Origin: Olleya sp. YS
GTDB lineage: Bacteria; Bacteroidota; Bacteroidia; Flavobacteriales; Flavobacteriaceae
Reading direction: 5' to 3'
NCBI RefSeq assembly: GCF_029760915.1
Contig: NZ_CP121685.1
Coordinates: 2,195,001-2,259,000 of the forward strand
Length of the DNA stretch: 64,000 nt
The notes under the pieces are model-generated. The model saw nothing but the letters and a program-made list of their open reading frames with translations, did not search any database and was not told the DNA's origin. Positions 18,554 to 26,088 of this stretch are shown here, in pieces. Made by a program: the position numbers and the translations under genes. The first letter of the stretch is position 1, and each line of letters starts with the position of its first letter.

Positions 18554-18955
18554 TTATTTTTTATTCAGTTGTATATATTCCATTAGGTTTTTTCCAAACA
18601 ATAAGGTCAAACTTCCAATCCAGAAGTAAAATCCAATTTCGATTTTCACAGGTGATGTACTTGAACCCATATGCATTGGTAAATCAGTTACAAATACTGC
18701 TAAAATTCCGAGCAATACTGCGATTCCACTTAAAGTCAGTTTTGTATTCAGTTTTGATTTTCTGATAAATGTGATAAAGAATAGAATATTCGCTATCCAT
18801 GCACCAAATGCAAATAAATTTCCAATTAAGATTGAAAGTCCGCCAAATATCAAAGCAAAAATTCCATAAACTCCGCCACTTCCACTAAATGATTCGGTAA
18901 AGAGTGAAATCAGGTAAAGTCCAATTATTATGTAATTCAGAGTTTTATTATTCAC
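18554..18955 (-). CDS. Small four-helix membrane protein, cassette-borne
   Basis: 133 aa with four predicted membrane segments (about 7-22, 30-63 possibly as two, 74-90, 108-122). Opening LNYIIIGLYLISLFTESFSG, a Gly-rich turn, and a C-terminal YFWIGSLTLLFGKNLMEYI. I do not recognise a family. The gene lies alone between 9-bp inverted repeats and shares its upstream boundary element with the PIN gene, so it is probably carried on the same class of element. Codon use is ordinary AT-rich. Confidence 0.65.
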   Translation of the reverse strand: MNNKTLNYIIIGLYLISLFTESFSGSGGVYGIFALIFGGLSILIGNLFAFGAWIANILFFITFIRKSKLNTKLTLSGIAVLLGILAVFVTDLPMHMGSSTSPVKIEIGFYFWIGSLTLLFGKNLMEYIQLNKK

Positions 18956-18990
18956 TTATTCAGTTCAATTAGTAGTGATTGGTTTTAATG

Positions 18991-19084
18991 AATGCCAACT
19001 ATAGGTTGATAAGGAATCGTTTTAATATTCTTTATCAGCAGTTCCTATATATTCGAAGTTAATAGAATTTTTTGACAAAGTCAA
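18991..19084. repeat. Right boundary of the second cassette: covarying hairpin plus tail
   Basis: Begins with AATGCCAAC (18991-18999). The hairpin arms are 19007-19016 and 19028-19037 around a loop containing CGTTTTAAT; an outer TATAGG/CCTATA pair is also present. The tail CGAAGTTA...GACAAAGTCAA ends two bases before the rdgB stop codon (19086-19088). Compared with 9413-9500, stem pairs change T-A to A-T and A-T to G-C while pairing is kept. It also contains the promoter region for the membrane-protein gene. Confidence 0.75.
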
Positions 19085-19085
19085 A

Positions 19086-19661
19086 TCAAATCTTATTCAA
19101 ATAATCGACTAATAACCTAATGGCTTTTCCACGATGACCAATCTTATTTTTTTCGTCTAAAGAGATTTCTGCAAAAGTTTTAGTGTAACCGTTTGCTTTA
19201 AAAATTGGGTCGTAGCCAAACCCTTTGTCACCTTGTTTGGTCGTGGTAATGTCGCCTTTACAAATACCAGTAAACGTTTCCAATTCATTATTTAAGTGTA
19301 AAGCAATGACTGTTTTAAATTGTGCTTGTCTACTGTCTTTGCTTTTAAGTTTAGATAATAATAAATCCATATTGTCATTGGCGTCACGTTGTGTGCCTGC
19401 ATAACGTGCGCTAAACACACCAGGTTCGCCATTAAGGGCTTCAACTTCTAATCCTGTGTCGTCTGCAAAACAGTCGTAACCATACTGCTGCTTGATGTAT
19501 TCTGCTTTTTGTATAGCATTACCTTCAATAGTATTTTGTGTTTCTGGAACGTCTTCAAAACAGCCAATATCTTTTAAACTTAATAGTGTAATATGACTTG
19601 GTATCAAGCTTTGGACTTCTTTAAGTTTGTTGAGGTTATTTGTGGCGAATACGAGTTGCAT
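19086..19661 (-). CDS. rdgB: Non-canonical purine NTP pyrophosphatase (ITPase family)
   Basis: 191 aa, family-typical length. Hydrolyses dITP, ITP and XTP to monophosphates, keeping them out of DNA and RNA. Motifs: LVFATNNLNKLKEVQSLIP at the N-terminus (substrate loop), FADDTGLEVEALNGEPGVFS (about 67-86), KGFGYDPIF (about 154-162) and the C-terminal KNKIGHRGKA segment. Cytoplasmic. Its 3' end is the point where the second cassette begins, two bases after the stop codon. Confidence 0.96.
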   Translation of the reverse strand: MQLVFATNNLNKLKEVQSLIPSHITLLSLKDIGCFEDVPETQNTIEGNAIQKAEYIKQQYGYDCFADDTGLEVEALNGEPGVFSARYAGTQRDANDNMDLLLSKLKSKDSRQAQFKTVIALHLNNELETFTGICKGDITTTKQGDKGFGYDPIFKANGYTKTFAEISLDEKNKIGHRGKAIRLLVDYLNKI

Positions 19662-19797
19662 GATTATAATTTTTACTGGTAATGACTTTAATTAAACCGT
19701 TGAGGTCGTAAAACTAACCAATAATCTATTTGCTATTACCTACAACTGATTAAAATTAGAGATTTGATGTAACTATTAATACTTAAAAAACAAAGTT

Positions 19798-20172
19798 ATG
19801 CCAAAATCAGAAAATTTTTCATGTATCCCAAAAGAGCCTTTAATAAAACTGGATGAGAACGGAGTTGCACCAATTGTAAAATACTCTATGCCACATGATA
19901 CTTCATATACAGCTAAAAGCTTTATGCCTTTAGATATTGAGGAAAAGTGTTTTAAAGATGAGCATAGAAAAGAAGGAAATATTGATAATTACAATCGTTT
20001 TTCTGGTAAAAGCGAAAAAGAAATAGCCAAAATATTGCATATAGAGTTTAGCAATTTTAAACGAAAAATTAATATGGCTAATATTAAAAACAATGTGTCT
20101 TCTGTCTCTTACGATAAAATGGAAGCAGAAATTGCACTAAACGTAAATGTAGAACCTTTAAAAATAAATTAA
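19798..20172 (+). CDS. Unknown 124-aa protein, first gene of the amidase unit
   Basis: 124 aa, no signal peptide or membrane segment. The N-terminal half is Pro-rich and extended (SCIPKEPLIKLDENGVAPIV); the middle has a basic helix (SGKSEKEIAKILHIEFSNFK); the C-terminus is short beta (MEAEIALNVNVEPLKIN). I do not recognise it. One base separates it from the next gene, so the two are translationally linked. By position it could be a structural partner, chaperone or adaptor for the downstream proteins; a periplasmic immunity role is unlikely because it lacks an export signal. Confidence 0.7.
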   Translation: MPKSENFSCIPKEPLIKLDENGVAPIVKYSMPHDTSYTAKSFMPLDIEEKCFKDEHRKEGNIDNYNRFSGKSEKEIAKILHIEFSNFKRKINMANIKNNVSSVSYDKMEAEIALNVNVEPLKIN

Positions 20173-20173
20173 G

Positions 20174-21517
20174 ATGCCAACTAATACCAATTATCAAAAC
20201 TATATATCCATGCTAAATTCTGTAGCTTATAGGATAAAAAACGAACAAATGGTACCAGTATATTCTACCAATGCTTATGGATTACCAACAATAAAGTTAG
20301 TACCAAGGGTAGAGAAAATGAAACCAGAAATTTTCTTAATAGAAGAGTATGAAATTAAATCTGTTTTAGGCGATTATGGAGCAGGAAAAGTCATAAAAAC
20401 CATGAACTTTGGACCTAATGAGGAACGAACAATTACGGTGTCCAGTTATAAAAAACGAGAGACGACTAAAAGTTTTTCTAAAAATGTATTGGACTCCTAT
20501 AGTGAAGAAAGTGCAGAAGAGTTAGAATCGCTTGTAGAAAACGAAGGGACGTCTAACATATCTAACACAACATCGTTAATTAAAAGTGCAGAAGTTAGTG
20601 CCGAAATCACAGGAGGTATTAGCAAAAACAACAAGGCTTCGGCTAGTGGATCTGCATCTATTAGTAGTTCTGCAAATAGTGCACGAGAAGAAATGGCTAG
20701 ACAATTATCTACAGCAATGGATAAGCATACAGCTAAGTCGTCTGCTAACAGAGAAATGGAAATTAATAGTACATCTACAGAAACCGTATCTGAAGGCTCT
20801 GAAGAAAGTATTGTTAGAGTCTTGAAAAATCCAAATTTTAAAACGCTAAATATGGTGATGCGTCAAATGGAGCAAGAGTACATTACTGCAATTATTTTAA
20901 AAGATGTAAAAATTGGGTTTTGTAATGGTACAAAAGAATCTATTAGATATGCTAAGCTGTATGAGTTAGATCAACTATTGGATGATGTGCTTGTAAAAGA
21001 AGAATGCAAAGCAAAAGTAAAATGTAGTGTAATTACCTCTTTAATGAAAGTTAGAGATATGGCAGGAACAGTGCATCCATTTATAGAAGAAGTTACGGAG
21101 AATAATTATAAGTGTACCACAGATAAAGATGGTAATACAGAACTGGAGGTTAGTAAAGACAAAACACGTTATTGGAGAAAACGAAAAGATTTAATTCAAA
21201 CTTTGAGTGACGTTAATAAAGATTTTAAGGACAGAGATTTTATAACAACCAATGGACTTATAATGGATTTAAAAGTCCGTGTGTTAAGGACAGATGGTAT
21301 AGTTGCTGATGCCTTTTTAGGACATGGTGAAACACTAGATTGTTTTAATCAAAAATTGCAAGATGAAGCCACTAAGACAGAGATTATTAAAAATCAAGAG
21401 TTAGAGTTAAAAAATCAAGAAATGAAACTAAAACTTAAGATTATTGAATCTATAACAGATCCAGATAAACAAGCTGATGCCTATCAGAAGATGTTTATGG
21501 AGAAGTGTGTTGAATAA
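20174..21517 (+). CDS. Unknown 447-aa protein linked to a Tae4-like amidase
   Basis: 447 aa, no signal peptide. Residues about 45-95 look like a beta-rich domain (PEIFLIEEYEIKSVLGDYG, then FGPNEERTITVSSYKKRETT). Residues about 95-205 are Ser/Ala/Glu-rich, low complexity and helical (SASGSASISSSANSAREEMA). Residues about 205-300 hold a conserved-looking core with several Cys (IGFCNGTKES, KEECKAKVKCSVI). The last 50 residues form a likely coiled coil (NQELELKNQEMKLKLKI). I recognise no family. Tight coupling upstream (1 bp) and a 25-bp gap to the amidase gene suggest one transcript and a joint role, for example as carrier or docking protein for the amidase. Confidence 0.75.
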   Translation: MPTNTNYQNYISMLNSVAYRIKNEQMVPVYSTNAYGLPTIKLVPRVEKMKPEIFLIEEYEIKSVLGDYGAGKVIKTMNFGPNEERTITVSSYKKRETTKSFSKNVLDSYSEESAEELESLVENEGTSNISNTTSLIKSAEVSAEITGGISKNNKASASGSASISSSANSAREEMARQLSTAMDKHTAKSSANREMEINSTSTETVSEGSEESIVRVLKNPNFKTLNMVMRQMEQEYITAIILKDVKIGFCNGTKESIRYAKLYELDQLLDDVLVKEECKAKVKCSVITSLMKVRDMAGTVHPFIEEVTENNYKCTTDKDGNTELEVSKDKTRYWRKRKDLIQTLSDVNKDFKDRDFITTNGLIMDLKVRVLRTDGIVADAFLGHGETLDCFNQKLQDEATKTEIIKNQELELKNQEMKLKLKIIESITDPDKQADAYQKMFMEKCVE

Positions 21518-21542
21518 GCTAATAACAATTAATTTACGTGAT

Positions 21543-22253
21543 ATGTCAAGTGTAGTTTACAATAGATGGAATAATAAGAGCTTAGTTTTATCAAAAAAAG
21601 TTTTAGGTATAGATAATGAATTAGATCCAATTGGGTTGCAATTAAATTTATTAGAAAAACCAACATGGAAAACCATGAAGGCCAGTTATCCAGGTAAAGA
21701 ACTGCCTCCATTTGATTTATATAAAGAAATTGGCGGTAATATGCCAAATTATAAATCTGCTGAAGAACTTTCAAGGTCACCATATGCAAATTCTTGTGCA
21801 TTCCGTATGAGTAGAGGATTAAATTTGAGTGGTGTAATTCTGCCAAAAAGATTTATACCTAATCAACTTGTAAGGAGAGGAAAGGATAAGAATTATTATT
21901 GGGGTAGAGTAAAAGAATTATATCCAATAATGAAAGAAAAACTAGGTGAGCCAGATTTGAATAATAAATTGAAAAGTGCTAATTATGGCGAGGTAAAACA
22001 AGGTTTGTCTGATTTGGAAATGACTGAGTATAAAAACAAGAAAGGAATAATAATGTTTGAAGTTAGTGGTTGGGGAGATGCTACTGGACACTTTACTTTA
22101 TGGGATGGTAATAATTTGATCTACCCAGGAAACCCTGATCATGATAATCCTAATTCTGAACTTTATTATTTTAAAATGAAATATGATGTAAATGATAATG
22201 GAAAAAAGAAAGTTGTACAGACTAGTAGAATTTTACTTTGGGAGTTAAAATAA
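21543..22253 (+). CDS. Tae4-like peptidoglycan amidase (type VI effector family)
   Basis: 236 aa from the ATG at 21543; the longer frame from 21477 overlaps the upstream gene and its extra 22 residues are not conserved-looking. Residues about 70-190 match the Tae4 NlpC/P60-like fold: nucleophile in NSCAFRMSRGLN (Cys85) and catalytic His in ATGHFTLWDG (His183) followed by LIYPG. Tae4 enzymes cut the gamma-D-Glu/mDAP bond of neighbouring cells' peptidoglycan. A 65-residue N-terminal extension without a signal peptide precedes the domain. No Hcp, VgrG, PAAR or Tai4-like immunity gene is adjacent: the next gene is rlmH on the opposite strand. Enzyme family is confident; delivery route is open. 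Confidence 0.82.
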   Translation: MSSVVYNRWNNKSLVLSKKVLGIDNELDPIGLQLNLLEKPTWKTMKASYPGKELPPFDLYKEIGGNMPNYKSAEELSRSPYANSCAFRMSRGLNLSGVILPKRFIPNQLVRRGKDKNYYWGRVKELYPIMKEKLGEPDLNNKLKSANYGEVKQGLSDLEMTEYKNKKGIIMFEVSGWGDATGHFTLWDGNNLIYPGNPDHDNPNSELYYFKMKYDVNDNGKKKVVQTSRILLWELK

Positions 22254-22309
22254 TTCTTTTTCTATGGTTAATATTTAGCTGTCTAATTAAATATCAAAAA
22301 GAATAATAA

Positions 22310-22783
22310 TTACCTATGATGATAAGGCTCATTTCGTAAAATAGTAAATCCTCTATACAGTTGCTCTATAACAAACAGTCGTACCATTTGATGCGAAAAA
22401 GTCATTTTTGATAAGGAGATTTTACCTTTTGCTTTTGTATAGACATCTGGACTAAAACCATAAGGTCCACCAATAACTAAAACTAGTTGTTTGATACCAG
22501 AATTCATGTGTTTTTGAAGATAGTTAGAAAATGCTACACTGTCAAATTGCTTTCCGTTTTCATCTAGTAAAATCAAAACGTCAGTAGGTTTTAGCTTATT
22601 TAAAATAAGCTCGCCTTCTTTTTGTTTTTGTTGGGCTTCACTTAAATTTTTAACCTTTTTTAAATCAGGGATTATTTCCAACTCAAAACCTATGTAAAAA
22701 CCTAAACGTTTTTTATAATCATCAATCAACGTTTGAAGAGGCTTACTATCTGTTTTGCCTATGGCTATTAGTTTAATGGTCAT
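22310..22783 (-). CDS. rlmH: 23S rRNA (pseudouridine1915-N3)-methyltransferase
   Basis: 157 aa, standard length. SPOUT-fold enzyme acting on helix 69 of 23S rRNA in assembled ribosomes. Motifs: MTIKLIAIGKTDSKPLQTLI at the start, LDENGKQFDS (about 73-82), the SAM loop LVIGGPYGF (about 102-110), and the invariant C-terminus RLFVIEQLYRGFTILRNEPY-HH. One base separates it from the 306-aa gene upstream on the same strand. Confidence 0.97.
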   Translation of the reverse strand: MTIKLIAIGKTDSKPLQTLIDDYKKRLGFYIGFELEIIPDLKKVKNLSEAQQKQKEGELILNKLKPTDVLILLDENGKQFDSVAFSNYLQKHMNSGIKQLVLVIGGPYGFSPDVYTKAKGKISLSKMTFSHQMVRLFVIEQLYRGFTILRNEPYHHR

Positions 22784-22784
22784 A

Positions 22785-23705
22785 TTAAAAATTTCTACCT
22801 GTAAAACAACTAGGTTTTGGTTGTATTGTTCGTCCTCTTATAACGCGAGTATGATTTGAGTGTCTAATTTGACTTCTATCTAATCTTTTATTTGACGGTC
22901 TTTGGTTGCGAGATCTATTTAGTTCAATTTCTTTTCTTCTCTTATTTTTTTGAGATTCTTTCATTTCGACAATAAAATTAATATTATTAAATCTCAAGTC
23001 TAATTTTGCAGTTTCAATATCATTCTTAAATTTAGTCCAACTTTCATTTAAAAATTTGGTGACATAATCTTGAGATAAATATCTATAATAGAAAAAATTA
23101 CCATCAGGCTTTAAAATTACAAATCCACCTTTTTTATGTTTGAAAAATTTTGAAATTAAGGCTTTAGATAATTTTTGTTTTTTATGGTTTTTTGATTTGT
23201 AAGTAAAATTATTCATGACTCCATAAGTATACAAGGCTATGAAATTTTCCTTTTTTGCATATTTAGAACATTTTTTTTGCTGTTTATCAAATTGGTCTCT
23301 TCTTGTGTTATAATCTTTTAATGTTGAATTACTTGAAAAATCGTACATTCTTCTAACAAAAGTATTATTAACTAATTCATTATAACCATATAAAGTGTCT
23401 ATGTAAGAAATTATTATATTTTTTTTAAAGTCTAAATCACCAAACTGTTTTTTTAAGAGATATTGAGTTTGAGACAATTCAGTTGCAGATAATTCTCCAA
23501 ATTCATATCTATATTCAAGTTTGTTAATGATAATACTATCATTAACTATATAATTTGCTTGATATAAATTTGAATTTGATTTTACATGAAACTCATTTTC
23601 AGTAATTGGGTTTAAATTAATATCTAAAAACGTTATTTTTTTTTCTTTTTCTTGAGAATATGCAAAAGACGAAAAAGTAATAAGTATAAATAATAGTTTT
23701 TTCAT
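22785..23705 (-). CDS. Unknown exported protein with basic tail
   Basis: 306 aa. Signal peptide (1-17, ending FAYSQ). The mature part is mixed alpha/beta with a KITFLDINLNPITENEF opening, like several flavobacterial proteins describing a substitution or display function, and a GGFVILKPDGNFFYYRY strand near 195-211. The C-terminal 60 residues are very rich in Arg, Lys and Asn (NRSRNQRPSNKRLDRSQIRH) and end in a short PKPSCFTGRNF. I do not recognise it. First gene of a pair with rlmH. Confidence 0.65.
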   Translation of the reverse strand: MKKLLFILITFSSFAYSQEKEKKITFLDINLNPITENEFHVKSNSNLYQANYIVNDSIIINKLEYRYEFGELSATELSQTQYLLKKQFGDLDFKKNIIISYIDTLYGYNELVNNTFVRRMYDFSSNSTLKDYNTRRDQFDKQQKKCSKYAKKENFIALYTYGVMNNFTYKSKNHKKQKLSKALISKFFKHKKGGFVILKPDGNFFYYRYLSQDYVTKFLNESWTKFKNDIETAKLDLRFNNINFIVEMKESQKNKRRKEIELNRSRNQRPSNKRLDRSQIRHSNHTRVIRGRTIQPKPSCFTGRNF

Positions 23706-23801
23706 TTATATTAAGCTTTATGCTAATCTACAATCAAAATTCGTATTTCTAAAATCGTCATTCTAAAATCTATTGTTATTTTTACATCAAAATACAATAC
23801 A

Positions 23802-24662
23802 ATGATAAGCAAAGCCCAATTTGATAAAGAAATACAACTAATAATTACCAATGCTATTAGAGAAGATGTTGGTGATGGAGACCATAGCAGTTTGTCGTGT
23901 ATTCCAGCATCTACCCAAGGTAAAGCAAAACTTTTAGTTAAAGATCAAGGCATTATTGCAGGTGTGGAATTTGCTAAGCAAGTATTTAATTATGTGGATA
24001 AGGACATGACTGTTGAAACGCTAATTGAAGATGGAAGTCCTGTAAAATATGGAGACATTGTATTTTATGTTTCTGGAGCCTCACAATCTATTTTAAAAGC
24101 AGAACGTTTAGTACTAAACGCCATGCAGCGCATGAGCGCTATTGCAACCAAAACCAGACAGTTTGTGGATTTGTTAGAAGGTACAGGAACTAAAGTGTTG
24201 GACACACGTAAAACCACTCCTGGTATTCGAGCTTTAGAAAAATGGGCAGTTAAAATTGGAGGAGGAGAAAACCACAGATTTGCGTTATATGATATGATTA
24301 TGCTAAAAGATAACCATATTGATTTTGCTGGCGGAATCACTAAAGCAATAGATAAAACTAAACAATACCTTAAAGACACTAATCGTGACTTAAAGATTAT
24401 TGTTGAGGCTAGAAATCTTGAAGAAATTAAAGAGATCCTACAGTCTGAAGGTGTGTACAGAATTTTGATCGATAATTTTAACTATGAAGACACAAAAACT
24501 GCTGTAAAACTTATTGGTGATAAGTGTTTAACAGAAAGTTCAGGTGGTATTAACGAGAAAACGATTAGAGACTATGCACTTTGTGGTGTAGATTATATCT
24601 CGTCTGGAGCATTGACACACTCGGTGTACAACATGGATTTAAGTTTAAAAGCAGTAGATTAA
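23802..24662 (+). CDS. nadC: Nicotinate-nucleotide pyrophosphorylase (carboxylating)
   Basis: 286 aa. Converts quinolinate and PRPP to nicotinate mononucleotide and CO2 in de novo NAD synthesis. Motifs: EDVGDGDHSS near residue 19, ERLVLNAMQRMSAIAT (about 98-113), KVLDTRKTTPGIRALEKWAV (about 131-150) with the Arg/Lys that bind quinolinate, GGGENHRFALYDMIMLKDNH (about 154-173), and the C-terminal ESSGGINEKTI and DYISSGALTHS phosphate loops. Length and start normal. Next gene 42 bp downstream on the same strand. Confidence 0.97.
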   Translation: MISKAQFDKEIQLIITNAIREDVGDGDHSSLSCIPASTQGKAKLLVKDQGIIAGVEFAKQVFNYVDKDMTVETLIEDGSPVKYGDIVFYVSGASQSILKAERLVLNAMQRMSAIATKTRQFVDLLEGTGTKVLDTRKTTPGIRALEKWAVKIGGGENHRFALYDMIMLKDNHIDFAGGITKAIDKTKQYLKDTNRDLKIIVEARNLEEIKEILQSEGVYRILIDNFNYEDTKTAVKLIGDKCLTESSGGINEKTIRDYALCGVDYISSGALTHSVYNMDLSLKAVD

Positions 24663-24704
24663 TCACTTTATAACTTTAAATACTTAAAACTTTATAACTT
24701 AAAT

Positions 24705-25634
24705 ATGTCTCAAGCAATAGAAGATAAGCTAAGTAAAATTCCAATCATAAACGTGATTGTTAGGATACTTGGTAAAATAAAGTTGCCAGGACTAGAAGGA
24801 TTATCTTTATACGATTTATTAGAATTATACATCACTGGAATAGCTAAAGGTGCTTTAACAGCCAGAGCTAGTGCTATTGCTTACAGCTTTTTTATGGCAC
24901 TGTTTCCGTTTTTGTTATTTATAATTATTGTTATTCCGTATATTCCAATAGACGATTTTCAAACAGACTTTTTAGTGTTTTTAGAGTCTATATTACCACC
25001 AACGACTTCAGATTTTTTCTCGGATAATATTTTTAATAATATAGGAGGTAATCAAAATGGAGGATTACTGTCTTCTGTATTTTTGTTGTCTATTTTTTTA
25101 ATGGCTAATGGTATCAATGCGTTGTTTTCTGGTTTTGAAAAATCGTACCACGATCAGCTGGCACGAAACATTTTTAAACAATATTTATACGCATTGGGAA
25201 TTGCCTTAATATTAGCTTTTTTATTAATTATTACTGTCGCAGTTTTGGGATATTTTAATATCTATGTCATTGATAATTTAAAAGATTATGGCTATATAGA
25301 AAAACGTCAAGTTAGTATTTGGAGTACTTTAGCACAGTATGCTTTTTTTGTAGTTATGGTATATCTAGCAACAGCTGTGCTATATTACTTTGGTACAGCA
25401 GAAGGGAAATCGTCTAGATTCTTCTCTGTTGGAGCATTATTTACCACAATATTAATTCTATTAACTTCGTTTTTATTTGGTATTTATATAGAGAATTTTG
25501 CCAAGTATAATGAGCTGTATGGCTCTATAGGCGCAATATTAATATTGCTAGTTTACTTGTGGTTAAACGCCAATATTTTGCTGCTAGGTTTTGAGTTAAA
25601 TATGGCATTAAAACAGCTAAGAAAAACATTTTAA
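24705..25634 (+). CDS. YihY/BrkB family inner-membrane protein
   Basis: 309 aa with six membrane helices. The family signature is visible: LTARASAIAYSFFMALFPFL in the first helix region (about 53-72), an IFLMANGINALFSGFEKSYH loop (about 129-148), and a last helix pair with GSIGAILILLVYLWLNANIL (about 272-291). Despite the old name (virulence factor BrkB / RNase BN), the biochemical role is not settled. Two bases before the DUF2147 gene, so co-transcribed. Confidence 0.92.
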   Translation: MSQAIEDKLSKIPIINVIVRILGKIKLPGLEGLSLYDLLELYITGIAKGALTARASAIAYSFFMALFPFLLFIIIVIPYIPIDDFQTDFLVFLESILPPTTSDFFSDNIFNNIGGNQNGGLLSSVFLLSIFLMANGINALFSGFEKSYHDQLARNIFKQYLYALGIALILAFLLIITVAVLGYFNIYVIDNLKDYGYIEKRQVSIWSTLAQYAFFVVMVYLATAVLYYFGTAEGKSSRFFSVGALFTTILILLTSFLFGIYIENFAKYNELYGSIGAILILLVYLWLNANILLLGFELNMALKQLRKTF

Positions 25635-25636
25635 AT

Positions 25637-26056
25637 ATGAAAAATATAACAGTTTTAATAATTATATTGATGGTTAGTTTTTCCGTGTCTGCTCAGGATA
25701 TTTTAGGACAATGGAAAACAATTGATGATGAGACAGGAGAAGCAAAGTCTATAGTAGAAATTTACAAAAAAGACGGAAAGATCTATGGTAAAATCATCGA
25801 GATTTTTGATAAAACCAAGCGTAATTTACCATGTATAAAATGTAAAGGGGACGATTATAATAAACCCATTTTAGGTCTTGATATTATTAAAAACATGACA
25901 AAAGATGGTGACTATTATAAAAACGGAACTGTTGTAGACCCACAAAATGGGAAAGTCTATAAACTAAGACTTGGATTAACCGATGATGGAAAGCTTCAAG
26001 TTAGAGGTTATATTGGTTTCTTTTACTCCACACAGTATTGGGAAAGAGTTAAGTAG
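25637..26056 (+). CDS. DUF2147 family exported protein
   Basis: 139 aa. Signal peptide (1-19, ending VSAQ). The mature domain has the DUF2147 pattern: ILGQWKTIDDETGEAKSIVE, KDGKIYGKIIEIF, PCIKCKGD (two Cys), GLDIIKNM, and terminal GYIGFFYSTQYWERV. Lipocalin-like small barrel predicted in the periplasm; function unknown. Follows the YihY-like gene by 2 bp. Confidence 0.92.
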   Translation: MKNITVLIIILMVSFSVSAQDILGQWKTIDDETGEAKSIVEIYKKDGKIYGKIIEIFDKTKRNLPCIKCKGDDYNKPILGLDIIKNMTKDGDYYKNGTVVDPQNGKVYKLRLGLTDDGKLQVRGYIGFFYSTQYWERVK

Positions 26057-26088
26057 TACAATTAACACTTAAACAAATAAACTTTAGA

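Noticed and set aside
21529-21846. 105-codon minus-strand frame over the amidase gene, considered as an antisense immunity gene
   Set aside because: Composition is not protein-like and it fully overlaps the conserved amidase coding frame.
19798-22253. Naming the unit a type VI secretion cluster
   Set aside because: No structural T6SS gene (Hcp, VgrG, TssB/C, PAAR) can be seen; only the effector family is supported.
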